From SIG78 sp045585955 (GTDB lineage: Bacteria > Verrucomicrobiota > Lentisphaeria > Victivallales > Victivallaceae), in contig JAZMZK010000079.1 in NCBI GenBank assembly GCA_045585955.1, forward strand, positions 1-64,000: DNA of 64,000 nucleotides, in the 5' to 3' direction. Position 1 is the first letter of the stretch. Each line of letters starts with the position of its first letter. The notes beneath the pieces are model-generated. The model was not told where the DNA came from and made no database searches. It worked only from the letters and a program-made list of their open reading frames with translations. A program made the position numbers and the translations under genes. Below, one piece after another: positions 43,769 through 52,462 of this stretch.

Positions 43769-45199
43769 TCATTTAATCTCTTCATTGATAACATACGGGC
43801 TCAAAGGTCCGTCATTGTAGAACTTGCGTTCAAACGGCACAAAAGGTGTATCGTAGAAACATTCTACAACTTCATCAGCAAAGAAGCCGCCCTTTTCGGT
43901 CAACCGGATGATGTTGCCTTCTTCTTCAACCAGACCGTAGCTTTCCAGTCGTTTCAGGATCGGATAGTATTTGGTATTTTCAATATCCACACCGGTCATT
44001 TTCTTGTAGTGATTCTTCCGCAGCCAGTAGTTTTTCAACGGCAGGATCAGGCACCAGCGCTGCTGGGCGTCGGCATCTCTGACATAACCGCGGTTGAACG
44101 GCAGCAGACCTTTTTCGATCTTTTCGTAATATTCATCAAAATATTGCGTGTTGAGTACAAAACGGTCACGCAAGCTTGAAAATGCAGTCTGACCGAAGCT
44201 CATCTGATCGTAAAGCATACAGCACTGATTGAAGGCGTAAAGCGAAATGTGTTTCTTTTCTCTGGTAAATACCCGGCGCAGATTTTCATGGTAACCGTGG
44301 GCAGCCAGATAATCTATACCCATTTGCTTCATACGCATAGTATCTTCGGGCGAAGGTACATCGGCAGGATTGATGCGTTTGACATCTTTGATCAACCCCT
44401 GCTGATCGCCGTATGCCTCGACTTTCAGGCGGTAGAACTGGATTTCGTGAGCATCAAGAGTTACCATCTCCTTGAGTTCTTCGTACCAGCTTTCCAAAGT
44501 CTGACCGGGATAGCCGAAAATAAACTCAATATCCAGCTGATAACCGTAATCCAGAGTGTTTTTGATGGATTCCAGAGCAGTGGCTTTATCGTGAGAACGG
44601 TTCATCTTTTTGATGATATTTTCATTCATCGACTGAATACCGATGGTCAGGCGGTCAACCCCGTAATCCCGCATGATGCGCAATCTTTCGTGCCCGTCGG
44701 GACCGACCAGAGTCCAGGGGTCCACATCGTAATTGAACTGACGCAGATTGGACATATCGCAGCGCGAAGTAAACATCTTCAGGAAGCGTTCAAGCTGTTT
44801 GGGAGTAAGGTCAGTTGGAGTACCGCCGCCGATCAGCGCCACCCGGAGCTTGATCTTGTCCATCTGCATAAGATTCATGTAGATATCGAACTCTTTTTCC
44901 ATAGCATCCAGATAGCGGTCTTTCACCGCATCCGAACCGCCGTAGATCGAAGGATAATGGCAGTAGATACAGCGTTTGGGGCAGAACGGTATGTGCACAT
45001 AAACATCCATCAAGCCATCGGCAGGCGGAGTATAACCTTTGAACATCTCTTCCTGGGTAATGGGCGGATATTTGGTAATGGGCGGATAATGCACTGCCGG
45101 AACAAAGTCCCCGTGGTTGCAATGCAGCCCCAGCTTCTGCATTTCGTGAAAATCCTGTACGCGTTTTTCTGCTGAAATCAGCAAATCCTTAAAATCCAT
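43769..45199 (-). CDS. HemN/HemW-like radical SAM protein
   Basis: 476 residues. The [4Fe-4S]-SAM site is VYVHIPFCPKRCIYCHYPS (CX3CX2C with the following aromatic residue typical of the coproporphyrinogen oxidase-like family). ALIGGGTPTDLTPKQLERFL is the GGGTP SAM motif, then GVDRLTIGIQSMNENIIKKMNRSHDKATALESIKNTLDYG and IEFIFGYPGQTLESWYEEL. A C-terminal winged-helix-like part (KYYPILKRLESYGLVEEEGNIIRLTEKGGFFADEV) follows, as in HemN/HemW/ChuW proteins. It could process a tetrapyrrole or transfer a methyl or carbon unit to another substrate; the operon contains no heme transport genes. GGAGGAG precedes the ATG. Family firm, substrate unknown. Confidence 0.87.
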   Translation of the reverse strand: MDFKDLLISAEKRVQDFHEMQKLGLHCNHGDFVPAVHYPPITKYPPITQEEMFKGYTPPADGLMDVYVHIPFCPKRCIYCHYPSIYGGSDAVKDRYLDAMEKEFDIYMNLMQMDKIKLRVALIGGGTPTDLTPKQLERFLKMFTSRCDMSNLRQFNYDVDPWTLVGPDGHERLRIMRDYGVDRLTIGIQSMNENIIKKMNRSHDKATALESIKNTLDYGYQLDIEFIFGYPGQTLESWYEELKEMVTLDAHEIQFYRLKVEAYGDQQGLIKDVKRINPADVPSPEDTMRMKQMGIDYLAAHGYHENLRRVFTREKKHISLYAFNQCCMLYDQMSFGQTAFSSLRDRFVLNTQYFDEYYEKIEKGLLPFNRGYVRDADAQQRWCLILPLKNYWLRKNHYKKMTGVDIENTKYYPILKRLESYGLVEEEGNIIRLTEKGGFFADEVVECFYDTPFVPFERKFYNDGPLSPYVINEEIK

Positions 45200-45213
45200 G
45201 ACTCTCCTCCTGT

Positions 45214-46110
45214 TCAGTTAAAAAATGTTATCAGAAAAATTCCTGCTACTGCCAATATAAGTCCGGTAATTTCCAGCACCGAAGTTTTATGTCTGGCAAA
45301 ACAAAGCATAAAAGCCAGCACAAAAACCGGTTCCAGCGACATCAGGGCACTTGCCACTACCAGATCAAGAAATTTGATTGCCGCCAGCGAAAGCCAGAAT
45401 CCGCCGTATGTTACCAGAGCAACGGTTCCCAGAAACCCCCATCGGTATTCGCCTTTGCCGAAAGGGGAATACCACTCGGCAAATTTTCCGGCACAAGCCC
45501 CATATATCAAGATAGCCAACGCGCCGAAAAACATGCGCAGCATCGTTATCGGCAAAGAAGAATGCTGCACCAGCACCGGCTTGATAATGACCATTGCCAC
45601 AGCAGTAGCCAACAGCGAACAGCAGCCGAACAGTACACCTTTCAAGGTGGTTTTGGCGGCATCTTTTTCTGCCATGACTTCGGGCAGCAGCAGCAACGCC
45701 GTACTTGCCATAATCAGCAAGATTCCCGCCCACACTTGCCAAACCGGCATCTCTTTAAGGCAGATAAACCCCAGCAACCCGGTAAAAATATCCGGCCCCG
45801 CCAGCAGAATAATAGCCAGAACCAGCGGAGATAATCTGCTTAAAGCCGCAAAAAACAAACTGTCGCCAATGGCAATCCCCAGTATGCCGCTGGCGGCAAT
45901 TATGCCGATTTGCTGCCAGGTCAAAGCCCCCAGAGGATAAAAGATCAGTATGATCGGCAGCATAAGAATAAAGCTGAAGAGCGCTTTAACAAAAGTCATC
46001 CCCACCGGATCAAGTTTTTCACCCAATCTTTTGAACAAAACAGCGCAAACCGCCCAGGTTGCAGTTGAACCTAAAGCACAAAGAATACCAATACCGGAAC
46101 CAGAAATCAT
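45214..46110 (-). CDS. EamA/DMT-family transporter
   Basis: About 298 residues from ATG 46110, just before the first helix; the open frame extends to a TTG at 46221 but the extra 37 residues have no homologous character and no ribosome site. Ten hydrophobic helices in two EamA repeats (GIGILCALGSTATWAVCAVLFKRLGEKLDPVGMTF; KGVLFGCCSLLATAVAMVIIKPVLVQHSSLP), each ending with the EPVF/ALSRLSPL-type element. Drug/metabolite exporters of this family carry small polar metabolites. It lies 14 bases before the radical SAM gene and behind a strong promoter, so it is likely the first gene of the operon. Confidence 0.87.
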   Translation of the reverse strand: MISGSGIGILCALGSTATWAVCAVLFKRLGEKLDPVGMTFVKALFSFILMLPIILIFYPLGALTWQQIGIIAASGILGIAIGDSLFFAALSRLSPLVLAIILLAGPDIFTGLLGFICLKEMPVWQVWAGILLIMASTALLLLPEVMAEKDAAKTTLKGVLFGCCSLLATAVAMVIIKPVLVQHSSLPITMLRMFFGALAILIYGACAGKFAEWYSPFGKGEYRWGFLGTVALVTYGGFWLSLAAIKFLDLVVASALMSLEPVFVLAFMLCFARHKTSVLEITGLILAVAGIFLITFFN

Positions 46111-46269
46111 AAACCCAAACCCATCCACGGGATTTTCCCGCCGTCGTACACACTTAAAGTATTGTTCCGGGAAAATCCAGAACAAGACTCCGTGAAAACC
46201 AATAGCAAGGGGGCAAGACAAAATTCAGTTATTTACCGTCAAATGCGATCCCCCACATTTATCGTAAAT

Positions 46270-46298
46270 AATATAACATGTGCTGATTATATTTTCAA
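46270..46298 (-). promoter_or_regulatory. Promoter of the EamA-radical SAM-methyltransferase-TRAP operon
   Basis: Minus strand TTGAAA (46293-46298), 17-bp spacer, TATATT (46270-46275). With an ATG at 46110 the leader would be about 150 bases, long enough to hold a regulatory element, though I see no known riboswitch. Confidence 0.72.
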
Positions 46299-46348
46299 AT
46301 CATAAAAAAATATTTTTAATTTTTTTTATACACCTTTCCGGCAGCAAT

Positions 46349-46376
46349 TTGTTTTTTGAAAAAAGTTTGTTATATT
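46349..46376 (+). promoter_or_regulatory. Promoter of the 46458 gene
   Basis: TTGTTT (46349-46354), 16-bp spacer, TATATT (46371-46376); start codon about 80 bases downstream. Together with the divergent promoter it fills the gap 46111-46457. Confidence 0.55.
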
Positions 46377-46457
46377 ACTTGAAAAATAGTATATACAAAG
46401 ACACTTTCAAGGTTTTTTAAGAACTTTTTGAAATTGCCTTTACAGACAGGAGCTGCT

Positions 46458-47315
46458 ATGATCGAACTAAAACAAGTGGATTTCTATGGTTTCAAAAACG
46501 CTTTGGAACTCAACAACGGCATCGTGAAACTTATCGTTACGACCGATATCGGGCCGCGTATCCTTTTTTACGGCTATAATGGCGGACAAAACTTCATGAA
46601 GGTTTTTGAGCACGAATCCGCCCCCATCCGCGATGGCGAATGGCATAATTACGGCGGGCACCGGCTCTGGTACGCCCCCGAGGCGGCCCACCGCACATAT
46701 TACCCGGATAACGACCCGGTGGATTGGCAGTTCGATAATGGCAAACTGACCTTGCTTTGTCCTGACGAAAAATCCCGCTGGATCGGGAAAAAAATCGTTA
46801 TAACGCTGGATGAAAATTCCACTCAAGTAACGATAGATCACACTTTTAAAAACATCGGTCTGTGGCCCATAGAAGCCTCTATCTGGAGCATGACAGTTAT
46901 GGCACCCGGCGGCAAGCTCAAAGTTCCGCAGCCTGATTTCAAGAATCACGGCAGCGGCCCTGACGAAACCTTTGACCCTGCCCGCAATATCGTTATATGG
47001 CCCTATACGCCAATGAACGATCCGCGATTGGTATGGGGCGATAAATTTTTTGAAATGCACCAGAACGATGTGTATTCCGGCAAACTCAAAGTCGGCATGT
47101 TCAACGAAAAGGGCTATGCCTGTTACGAGCTTAACGGCGAAACATTCCATAAAAACTACCCGGTCGTAAAAGATGCGGTTTATCCGGATATGAACTGCAA
47201 TTCAGAATTTTTTACCATGCCGGGTTTTCTGGAGTTTGAAACCTTGTCGCCCATGATAAAATTCAAAGAAAACGCCGAAGCCACCCATACCGAAGTGTGG
47301 CACTTGAGCCGCTGA
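46458..47315 (+). CDS. Galactose-mutarotase-like protein (DUF4380-like)
   Basis: 285 residues from ATG 46458, behind CAGGAG. The beta-sandwich pattern includes LNNGIVKLIVTTDIGPRILFYGYNGGQN near the N-terminus, HNYGGHRLWYAPE, and VTIDHTFKNIGLWPIEASIWSMTVMAPGG, typical of aldose-1-epimerase-related DUF4380 proteins. The GGHRLW segment is in the place of an active-site His. No signal peptide, so it acts in the cytoplasm, perhaps on sugars or sugar phosphates. Monocistronic, with its own promoter and a repeat block downstream. Confidence 0.82.
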   Translation: MIELKQVDFYGFKNALELNNGIVKLIVTTDIGPRILFYGYNGGQNFMKVFEHESAPIRDGEWHNYGGHRLWYAPEAAHRTYYPDNDPVDWQFDNGKLTLLCPDEKSRWIGKKIVITLDENSTQVTIDHTFKNIGLWPIEASIWSMTVMAPGGKLKVPQPDFKNHGSGPDETFDPARNIVIWPYTPMNDPRLVWGDKFFEMHQNDVYSGKLKVGMFNEKGYACYELNGETFHKNYPVVKDAVYPDMNCNSEFFTMPGFLEFETLSPMIKFKENAEATHTEVWHLSR

Positions 47316-47384
47316 GGCTCAAACGGTAAAAAAGCCGGCTCTGAAAATTTGACGCAGCTGTCCGACGGGGCAGATGGACACTGC

Positions 47385-47700
47385 TGCCTGCCGCCTTACT
47401 TCGGGACAAGCCCGGCAGTACGGTTGAGGGCGGATTTTGTGGGAGGATTCGGGAAATTTTGAGAAGATTTGAGCGTTTTTGGGAGTATTGCCGCCCATCG
47501 CTGCGATAGTGTGGGTGGCGGATGTCAGACAAGTCCGACTGGTCGGACGGGTATTGCCGCCAACGATGCAACAGTATGTGGGGGCAACTGGCGTTACCCG
47601 GCGTATGTTTTGTCACGCCGTAGTGCAACGGAGGCGGAAGCGGCAACCGGCTGTTTACTCCCAATACTCCCAATCTTCCCAATACTATATTGAGTGGATT
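47385..47700. repeat. Mosaic repeat block upstream of lepA
   Basis: The gap 47316-47775 holds GACAAGCCCGGCAGTACGGTTGAGGGCGG (R1-type beginning; listed as two joined parts of R1), a stretch of G-rich 10-mers (GATTCGGGAA, GATTTGAG), TATTGCCGCC twice, a GTCCGACTGGTCGGAC palindrome near 47535-47550, an inverted R2 core (47607-47637) and CTCCCAATACTCCCAATC tandem units near 47658-47684. No gene is apparent. The lepA promoter follows. Confidence 0.75.
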
Positions 47701-47702
47701 GT

Positions 47703-47730
47703 TTGAAAAATCTCCGGAAAGTGCTATATT
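47703..47730 (+). promoter_or_regulatory. Promoter of lepA-lepB-purU
   Basis: TTGAAA (47703-47708), 16-bp spacer, TATATT (47725-47730), about 45 bases before the TTG start of lepA. Confidence 0.7.
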
Positions 47731-47775
47731 ATATATCAAGTGTATAATCAAAGTATTAAAGCAGGAGAAAATCTT

Positions 47776-49575
47776 TTGAAACATATCCGTAATTTTTCGA
47801 TTATTGCCCATATTGACCACGGCAAATCCACGCTGGCTGACCGTTTGCTGGAGTATACCGGTACCGTGGAAAAGCGGGAAATGCAGGATCAGCTTCTTGA
47901 CGGTATGGATCTGGAGCGTGAACGGGGGATCACCATCAAATCCCACCCGGTTCGCATGTATTGCAAAGGTTCTGACGGCGAAGAGTATCAGATCAACCTT
48001 ATCGACACTCCCGGACATGTGGACTTCAACTACGAAGTCAGCCGCTCGCTGGGTGCTTGCGAAGGAGCTTTGCTTTTGATCGACGCCACCCAAGGGGTGC
48101 AGGCTCAAACTGTTGCCAATGTCAGTTTGGCGTTCAAGGAAAATCTGCACATTATTCCTCTGATCAACAAAATCGACCTGCCCGCTGCCAATCTTGAGCT
48201 TTGTTATGAGCAAATGGAAGAAGTTCTCGCCATTCCCCGGGAAGAAGCCCTGCTGGTTTCCGGCAAGACCGGCGAAGGGGTTCCGGAGCTTTTTGAAGCG
48301 GTCATCGACCGTATTCCCCCGCCGAAAGACCGGGGCGGCAATGCCAGTGCTTTGATTTTTGACTCCACTTACGATGCTTACCGGGGGGTGGTGGTCTATG
48401 TGCGGGTCATGTCCGGCAGTTTCAAACGGGGCGACCGGCTGAAACTTTTCAGTACCGGTTTGGAGAGCGAAATCAAGGAAGTTGGATTTTTCAGCCCGGA
48501 AATGCGGGCGGCGGATTGCTTGAGTGCCGGTGAAGTTGGCTATCTGATCCCCAACATCAAGAGCCCTTCCGATACTAAAATCGGTGACACTGTCACCCTT
48601 GCCAAAGAGCCTTGCGACGAACCGCTGCCCGGATTCAAGGAAGTGCGGCCCATGGTTTTCAGCGGTATCTACCCCATTGACAGTGCTGATTACGACCAGC
48701 TCAAGTTTTCCATGAGCAAATTGCAGCTCAACGATGCGGCGTTCATCTATCAGGCAGAGAGTTCGGCGGCGTTGGGATTCGGCTTCCGCTGCGGATTTTT
48801 GGGCTTGCTGCACATGGAGATCATTCAGGAGCGGCTGCGCCGGGAATACAATATGGATATTATTGCTACCTACCCCAGCGTGATCTATCATGTTTATTTG
48901 AAAGACGGCTCCATGGTTGAGGTGGACAACCCGGTTTATCTGCCCGACCCCAGCGGTATTGACCGCATCGAAGAACCCCTTATTCAGGCCCGGGTGATGC
49001 TGCCCAATACCTATATCGGGGATGTGATGAATCTGATCATGAGCAAGCGGGGTATCTGCACCCGCACTGATTCGGTGGATGCCAACCATGTTATCATTAC
49101 TGCCGAACTGCCCATGCACGAAATCCTTATCGACTTTCACGACAAGCTCAAAAGTATTACCCGGGGCTACGGCAGCATGGACTACGAGCCTGCCGGATAC
49201 CGTGCCGACAAGCTCGTGAAACTGGATATATTGGTCAATGGCGAACCGGTGGACGCTTTTGCTTCCATCGTTCACGCCGATATGGCTTACGGCAGAGGGC
49301 GGCAGATTTGCGAACGGTTGAAAGATGTGATCCCGCCCCAGCAGTTCCAGATCGCCATTCAGGCGGCGATCGGCGGCAAAGTCGTTGCCCGGGAAACCAT
49401 CCGTCAGCTGCGTAAGAATGTGCTTGCCAAGTGCTACGGCGGCGATATTACCCGTAAACGCAAGCTTCTGGAAAAGCAGAAAGAGGGTAAAAAGCGTATG
49501 AAGATGATCGGTCAGGTCAACATCCCGCAGGAAGCCTTTGTGGCGGTTTTGCGGAACAATGACGACGATAACTGA
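47776..49575 (+). CDS. lepA: Elongation factor 4 (back-translocating GTPase)
   Basis: About 599 residues from TTG 47776, which follows GCAGGAG at good spacing and gives the normal N-terminus (xKHIRNFSIIAHIDHGKST); a GTG at 47740 lies too close to the promoter and has no ribosome site. G1 AHIDHGKS (11-18), G2 ERGITIK, G3 DTPGHVDF, G4 NKID and G5 SGKTGEG are all present. The LepA-specific C-terminal domain ends with GGDITRKRKLLEKQKEGKKRMKMIGQVNIPQEAFVAVL, the canonical signature. Translation factor acting at the ribosome. It is followed after 23 bases by lepB, the classical order. Confidence 0.97.
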   Translation: MKHIRNFSIIAHIDHGKSTLADRLLEYTGTVEKREMQDQLLDGMDLERERGITIKSHPVRMYCKGSDGEEYQINLIDTPGHVDFNYEVSRSLGACEGALLLIDATQGVQAQTVANVSLAFKENLHIIPLINKIDLPAANLELCYEQMEEVLAIPREEALLVSGKTGEGVPELFEAVIDRIPPPKDRGGNASALIFDSTYDAYRGVVVYVRVMSGSFKRGDRLKLFSTGLESEIKEVGFFSPEMRAADCLSAGEVGYLIPNIKSPSDTKIGDTVTLAKEPCDEPLPGFKEVRPMVFSGIYPIDSADYDQLKFSMSKLQLNDAAFIYQAESSAALGFGFRCGFLGLLHMEIIQERLRREYNMDIIATYPSVIYHVYLKDGSMVEVDNPVYLPDPSGIDRIEEPLIQARVMLPNTYIGDVMNLIMSKRGICTRTDSVDANHVIITAELPMHEILIDFHDKLKSITRGYGSMDYEPAGYRADKLVKLDILVNGEPVDAFASIVHADMAYGRGRQICERLKDVIPPQQFQIAIQAAIGGKVVARETIRQLRKNVLAKCYGGDITRKRKLLEKQKEGKKRMKMIGQVNIPQEAFVAVLRNNDDDN

Positions 49576-49598
49576 TCGCTTTTTTGAGGTGAAATGCT

Positions 49599-50834
49599 AT
49601 GAGTCCGGTTTGGAAGACCCTGCAAAAATATCAGTTGCGTAAAGCGTTGAAAAAACAGCTTGCGGCAGTGAAAAACTTTTTGCATACCGACGATGATATT
49701 CTTGAAGAAGCTGCCCGTCAGGAACTTGCCGGAGTGATCGCCGATGGCGAAAAACTTTTGCAAGCTCCGGCACCGGAGAGTGTCAGGAGCTGGAAAGAAT
49801 CTGCCGTTTCGGTGATTAAAAAATACAATCCCCACAGCTCCATGCGGGAGATACTGGATATTCTGGCGGTGGCGTTGATGGTAGCTTTTGGTATAAGAGG
49901 GCTCTTTTTTCAGCCGTTTAAAATTCCCACCAGCTCCATGCAGCCTACGCTTTACGGCATACACTTTGTGGATACGGAAAAAGCTCACACTGTCAAAGGG
50001 ATAAGTCCGCTCTTTGGCAAGCTGGGTAAAGTAGGCAATTACGCTGTTTTTGCCAGCCGCAAAGCGTTGCTGGAAGTGCCGGGAACGGTGCAGATGGGCA
50101 ACGAACTTTATCCGGCAAAAGAGTGGATGATTTTTGACAGTACCATACTGCCCTTATCTGACGGAACCACGGCGATGCTGCCGGGAGTGCCCTCCAAGGT
50201 GGCGGATTACGCAGAACTTTATCCCGGCAAATACCTTTCCGGCAAGGCGGTCAACGGCTATTTATCCGATGGCGACCACCTTTTTGTCAACCGTTTGAGC
50301 TTGCACTTCCGGGAGCCGAAGCGGGGCGATGTGATGGTTTTTGCTACTGAAAATATTGTAGGGCCCGGCGGCGAAAAACCCTCCGACAGCGGCGATTATT
50401 ATATCAAACGGCTGGTGGGGCTGCCGGGTGATACGCTGAAAATCGTGGATGATGTACTTTATATAAAGCCCGATAAAGCGGAAAAGTTTGTGCCGGTTTA
50501 TGAGCTTGCAGAGAATATGAAAAAACTCTATTCCGGCAAAGGCGGTTATCAGGGGCACAGCAACAGCATACCCGGTTACAGCAATTTTTTGCGGCACAGC
50601 GGCGAAGAATATACCGTTCCGGCGGATCACTATTTTATGCTGGGCGACAACACCCGTTTCAGTGCCGACAGCCGGGTGTGGGGGCCGGTGCCCCGAAGGA
50701 ATCTTATCGGCAGACCGGCGATGATTTTCTGGCCCTTCAGCCGCCGCTGGGGAACGGTTGACCGGCTGGAACCTTTGGATATACCCACCGGGCAATCCGG
50801 AATACGGACATTTTCGAGTATGAATTTACAATAA
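49599..50834 (+). CDS. lepB: Signal peptidase I, extended form
   Basis: 411 residues, longer than usual because of an extra N-terminal cytoplasmic region and a large insert. Transmembrane helix about 84-105 (ILDILAVALMVAFGIRGLFF), then FKIPTSSMQPTLYG with the catalytic Ser113, and DYYIKRLVGLPGDTLKI with the general-base Lys270, then YFMLGDNTRFSADSRVWGPVPRRNLIGR (box E). The insert of about 130 residues between the Ser and the DGDHLFVNRL box is typical of extended signal peptidases of PVC and Bacteroidota bacteria. It removes signal peptides from the many secreted proteins encoded in this window. GAGG precedes the ATG. Confidence 0.95.
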   Translation: MSPVWKTLQKYQLRKALKKQLAAVKNFLHTDDDILEEAARQELAGVIADGEKLLQAPAPESVRSWKESAVSVIKKYNPHSSMREILDILAVALMVAFGIRGLFFQPFKIPTSSMQPTLYGIHFVDTEKAHTVKGISPLFGKLGKVGNYAVFASRKALLEVPGTVQMGNELYPAKEWMIFDSTILPLSDGTTAMLPGVPSKVADYAELYPGKYLSGKAVNGYLSDGDHLFVNRLSLHFREPKRGDVMVFATENIVGPGGEKPSDSGDYYIKRLVGLPGDTLKIVDDVLYIKPDKAEKFVPVYELAENMKKLYSGKGGYQGHSNSIPGYSNFLRHSGEEYTVPADHYFMLGDNTRFSADSRVWGPVPRRNLIGRPAMIFWPFSRRWGTVDRLEPLDIPTGQSGIRTFSSMNLQ

Positions 50835-50855
50835 CTTATTAAGGAATAAATAATT

Positions 50856-51716
50856 ATGACACAACATGCTGTATTTTTGATTTCGGCGGCTGACCGCAAG
50901 GGGTTGCTGGCGGAAACAACGATGTTTTTTTATAAGCGTTCTTTCAATATTCTCCACTGCCGTCAGTATACTGATGCTATGGAAAACAGCTACTTTATGC
51001 GGATAAAAATCGACCTTGCGGGGATGAGCATGACCCGGCGGAAGTTGGAAGAAGAGTTTGCCGAATTGGGTAAGGAACTTAATTTTACCTTCAAAGTTTA
51101 TTACTCCGATGCCGTAAGCCGGGTGGCGATCATGGTCAGCAAGACTTCCCACTGCCTTTACGATCTTCTGGTGCGGCGGGAAGATGGCTTTCTGCCCTGC
51201 GAAATACCTTTGATCATCAGCAATCACCCGGATCTGGAGGCAGTCGCCGACCGTTTCCACATACCTTATTACTGCTGCCCCATCAAGGATAAAGCCAGCA
51301 AGGCTGAACAGGAAGCACAGGTTATTGAACTTTGCGACAAACACCACATCGATCTGGTGGTGATGGCTCGCTATATGCAAGTTTTGAGCGACGACTTTAT
51401 TGCTCACTTCAAGGGCAATATCATCAATATCCACCACGCCTTTCTTCCGGCATTTCAAGGGGGCAATCCCTACAACCGGGCGTGGCAGCGGGGGGTGAAA
51501 ATGATCGGGGCAACTGCCCACTACGCCACGGCTGACTTGGATGAAGGCCCCATCATTGAACAGGATGTGGAGCGCGTTTCCCACGAACACAGCCCCGAAG
51601 ACCTTAAAGAGATCGGTCGGGATATTGAACGCCGGGTGCTGACCCGGGCGGTGAAAGCGCACCTGGAACACCGGGTGATCACCGCCGGATTGCGGACGAT
51701 CGTTTTTGACGGCTGA
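50856..51716 (+). CDS. purU: Formyltetrahydrofolate deformylase
   Basis: 286 residues. An N-terminal ACT domain (VFLISAADRKGLLAETTMFFYKRSFNILHCRQYTD) precedes the formyl-transferase fold: VAIMVSKTSHCLYDLL, NIHHAFLPAFQGGNPYNRAWQRGVKMIGATAHYATADLDEGPIIEQDV with the catalytic Asn/His/Asp set. It releases formate from 10-formyl-tetrahydrofolate to supply purine synthesis and balance one-carbon pools. AAGGA precedes the ATG; 21 bases after lepB, so co-transcription is likely. Confidence 0.95.
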   Translation: MTQHAVFLISAADRKGLLAETTMFFYKRSFNILHCRQYTDAMENSYFMRIKIDLAGMSMTRRKLEEEFAELGKELNFTFKVYYSDAVSRVAIMVSKTSHCLYDLLVRREDGFLPCEIPLIISNHPDLEAVADRFHIPYYCCPIKDKASKAEQEAQVIELCDKHHIDLVVMARYMQVLSDDFIAHFKGNIINIHHAFLPAFQGGNPYNRAWQRGVKMIGATAHYATADLDEGPIIEQDVERVSHEHSPEDLKEIGRDIERRVLTRAVKAHLEHRVITAGLRTIVFDG

Positions 51717-51734
51717 TCGGGCTTACTGTTGCAG

Positions 51735-51765
51735 ACTGCCCCAACCGATCCGGTTTGAGGGCAGT
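51735..51765. terminator. Stem-loop between convergent purU and yggS
   Basis: ACTGCCC...CAACCG pairs with CGGTTTGAGGGCAGT around an ATC loop, with two bulges. There is no T-run, so it is only a weak candidate terminator. Confidence 0.4.
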
Positions 51766-51772
51766 GCACAAC

Positions 51773-52462
51773 TTATTTATCATAATTCCGGTTGCCGAAA
51801 AGCCGGCTGCCGATTCTTATTATAGTGGAGCTGCATTGGACAGCTTCGGCAAAATCTCCGGACATACCCATTGAGAGTTCGGGCAAAGTTATATTCAGCG
51901 ATTTTTCCAGCTCATCCCGGGCGGCGGCAAGTTTTTGAAAAGCCTTTATCCATTCATTACGGTCATCAGTCAGCGGCGCCATGGTCATCAAGCCTTTGAA
52001 TTGGAGGTGTTCAGCTTGGGCAGCGGCTTCTGCCAATGCAGGCAAATCGCTGTGAGCCACTCCGGACTTGCTGGCTTCGCCGGAGTTTACTTCCAGCAAT
52101 ATGACCGGCTTTTTGCCCAGTTCTCCGGCAGCACGATCAAGTTTGTTCAGAAGTTTCAGAGAATCCACCGAGTGTATCCAAGCGGCGTACTGTACAGCTT
52201 TGGCAGCTTTGTTGCTCTGCAAGTGACCGATAAAGTGCCATTCTATATCATCGGGCAGGTTTTGAGCCTTTTCGCTTAACTCCTGCACTTTGTTTTCGCC
52301 GAAACACCTTACGCCGCAAGCGTAGGCTTCCTGAATGGCTTCCGCAGGAAAAGTTTTGCTTACGGCAAGAATTTTTACCGCATCAGCAGGTCTGTTACAC
52401 GCTTTGAGCACAGCGGCAAGCTCCTGCTCCAAAGCGTGGTATTCTTCAGAAAAAGTGCTCAT
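51773..52462 (-). CDS. yggS: YggS/PROSC-type pyridoxal-phosphate-binding protein
   Basis: 229 residues from ATG 52462, which overlaps the stop of the serine acetyltransferase gene as ATGA; an open frame further 5' is inside that gene. ILAVSKTFPAEAIQEAYACGVRCFGENKVQEL carries the PLP Lys36 and the GENxVQE signature; EWHFIGHLQSNKAAKAV and LSMGMSGDFAEAVQCSSTIIRIGSRLFG are the other conserved blocks. A vitamin B6 homeostasis protein. Last gene of the long minus-strand operon. Confidence 0.95.
   Translation of the reverse strand: MSTFSEEYHALEQELAAVLKACNRPADAVKILAVSKTFPAEAIQEAYACGVRCFGENKVQELSEKAQNLPDDIEWHFIGHLQSNKAAKAVQYAAWIHSVDSLKLLNKLDRAAGELGKKPVILLEVNSGEASKSGVAHSDLPALAEAAAQAEHLQFKGLMTMAPLTDDRNEWIKAFQKLAAARDELEKSLNITLPELSMGMSGDFAEAVQCSSTIIRIGSRLFGNRNYDK

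Noticed and set aside
43769..45199. Calling the radical SAM gene hemN or hemW
   Set aside because: The family motifs fit, but subgroup features cannot be settled by eye and the context has no heme genes, so no symbol is given.
46111..46221. Longer N-terminus of the EamA transporter from TTG 46221
   Set aside because: No ribosome site and no hydrophobic or conserved character; the first helix begins after ATG 46110.
47263..49275. 670-residue protein opposite lepA
   Set aside because: Shadow frame of the highly conserved lepA gene; no domain recognisable and it includes the repeat block.
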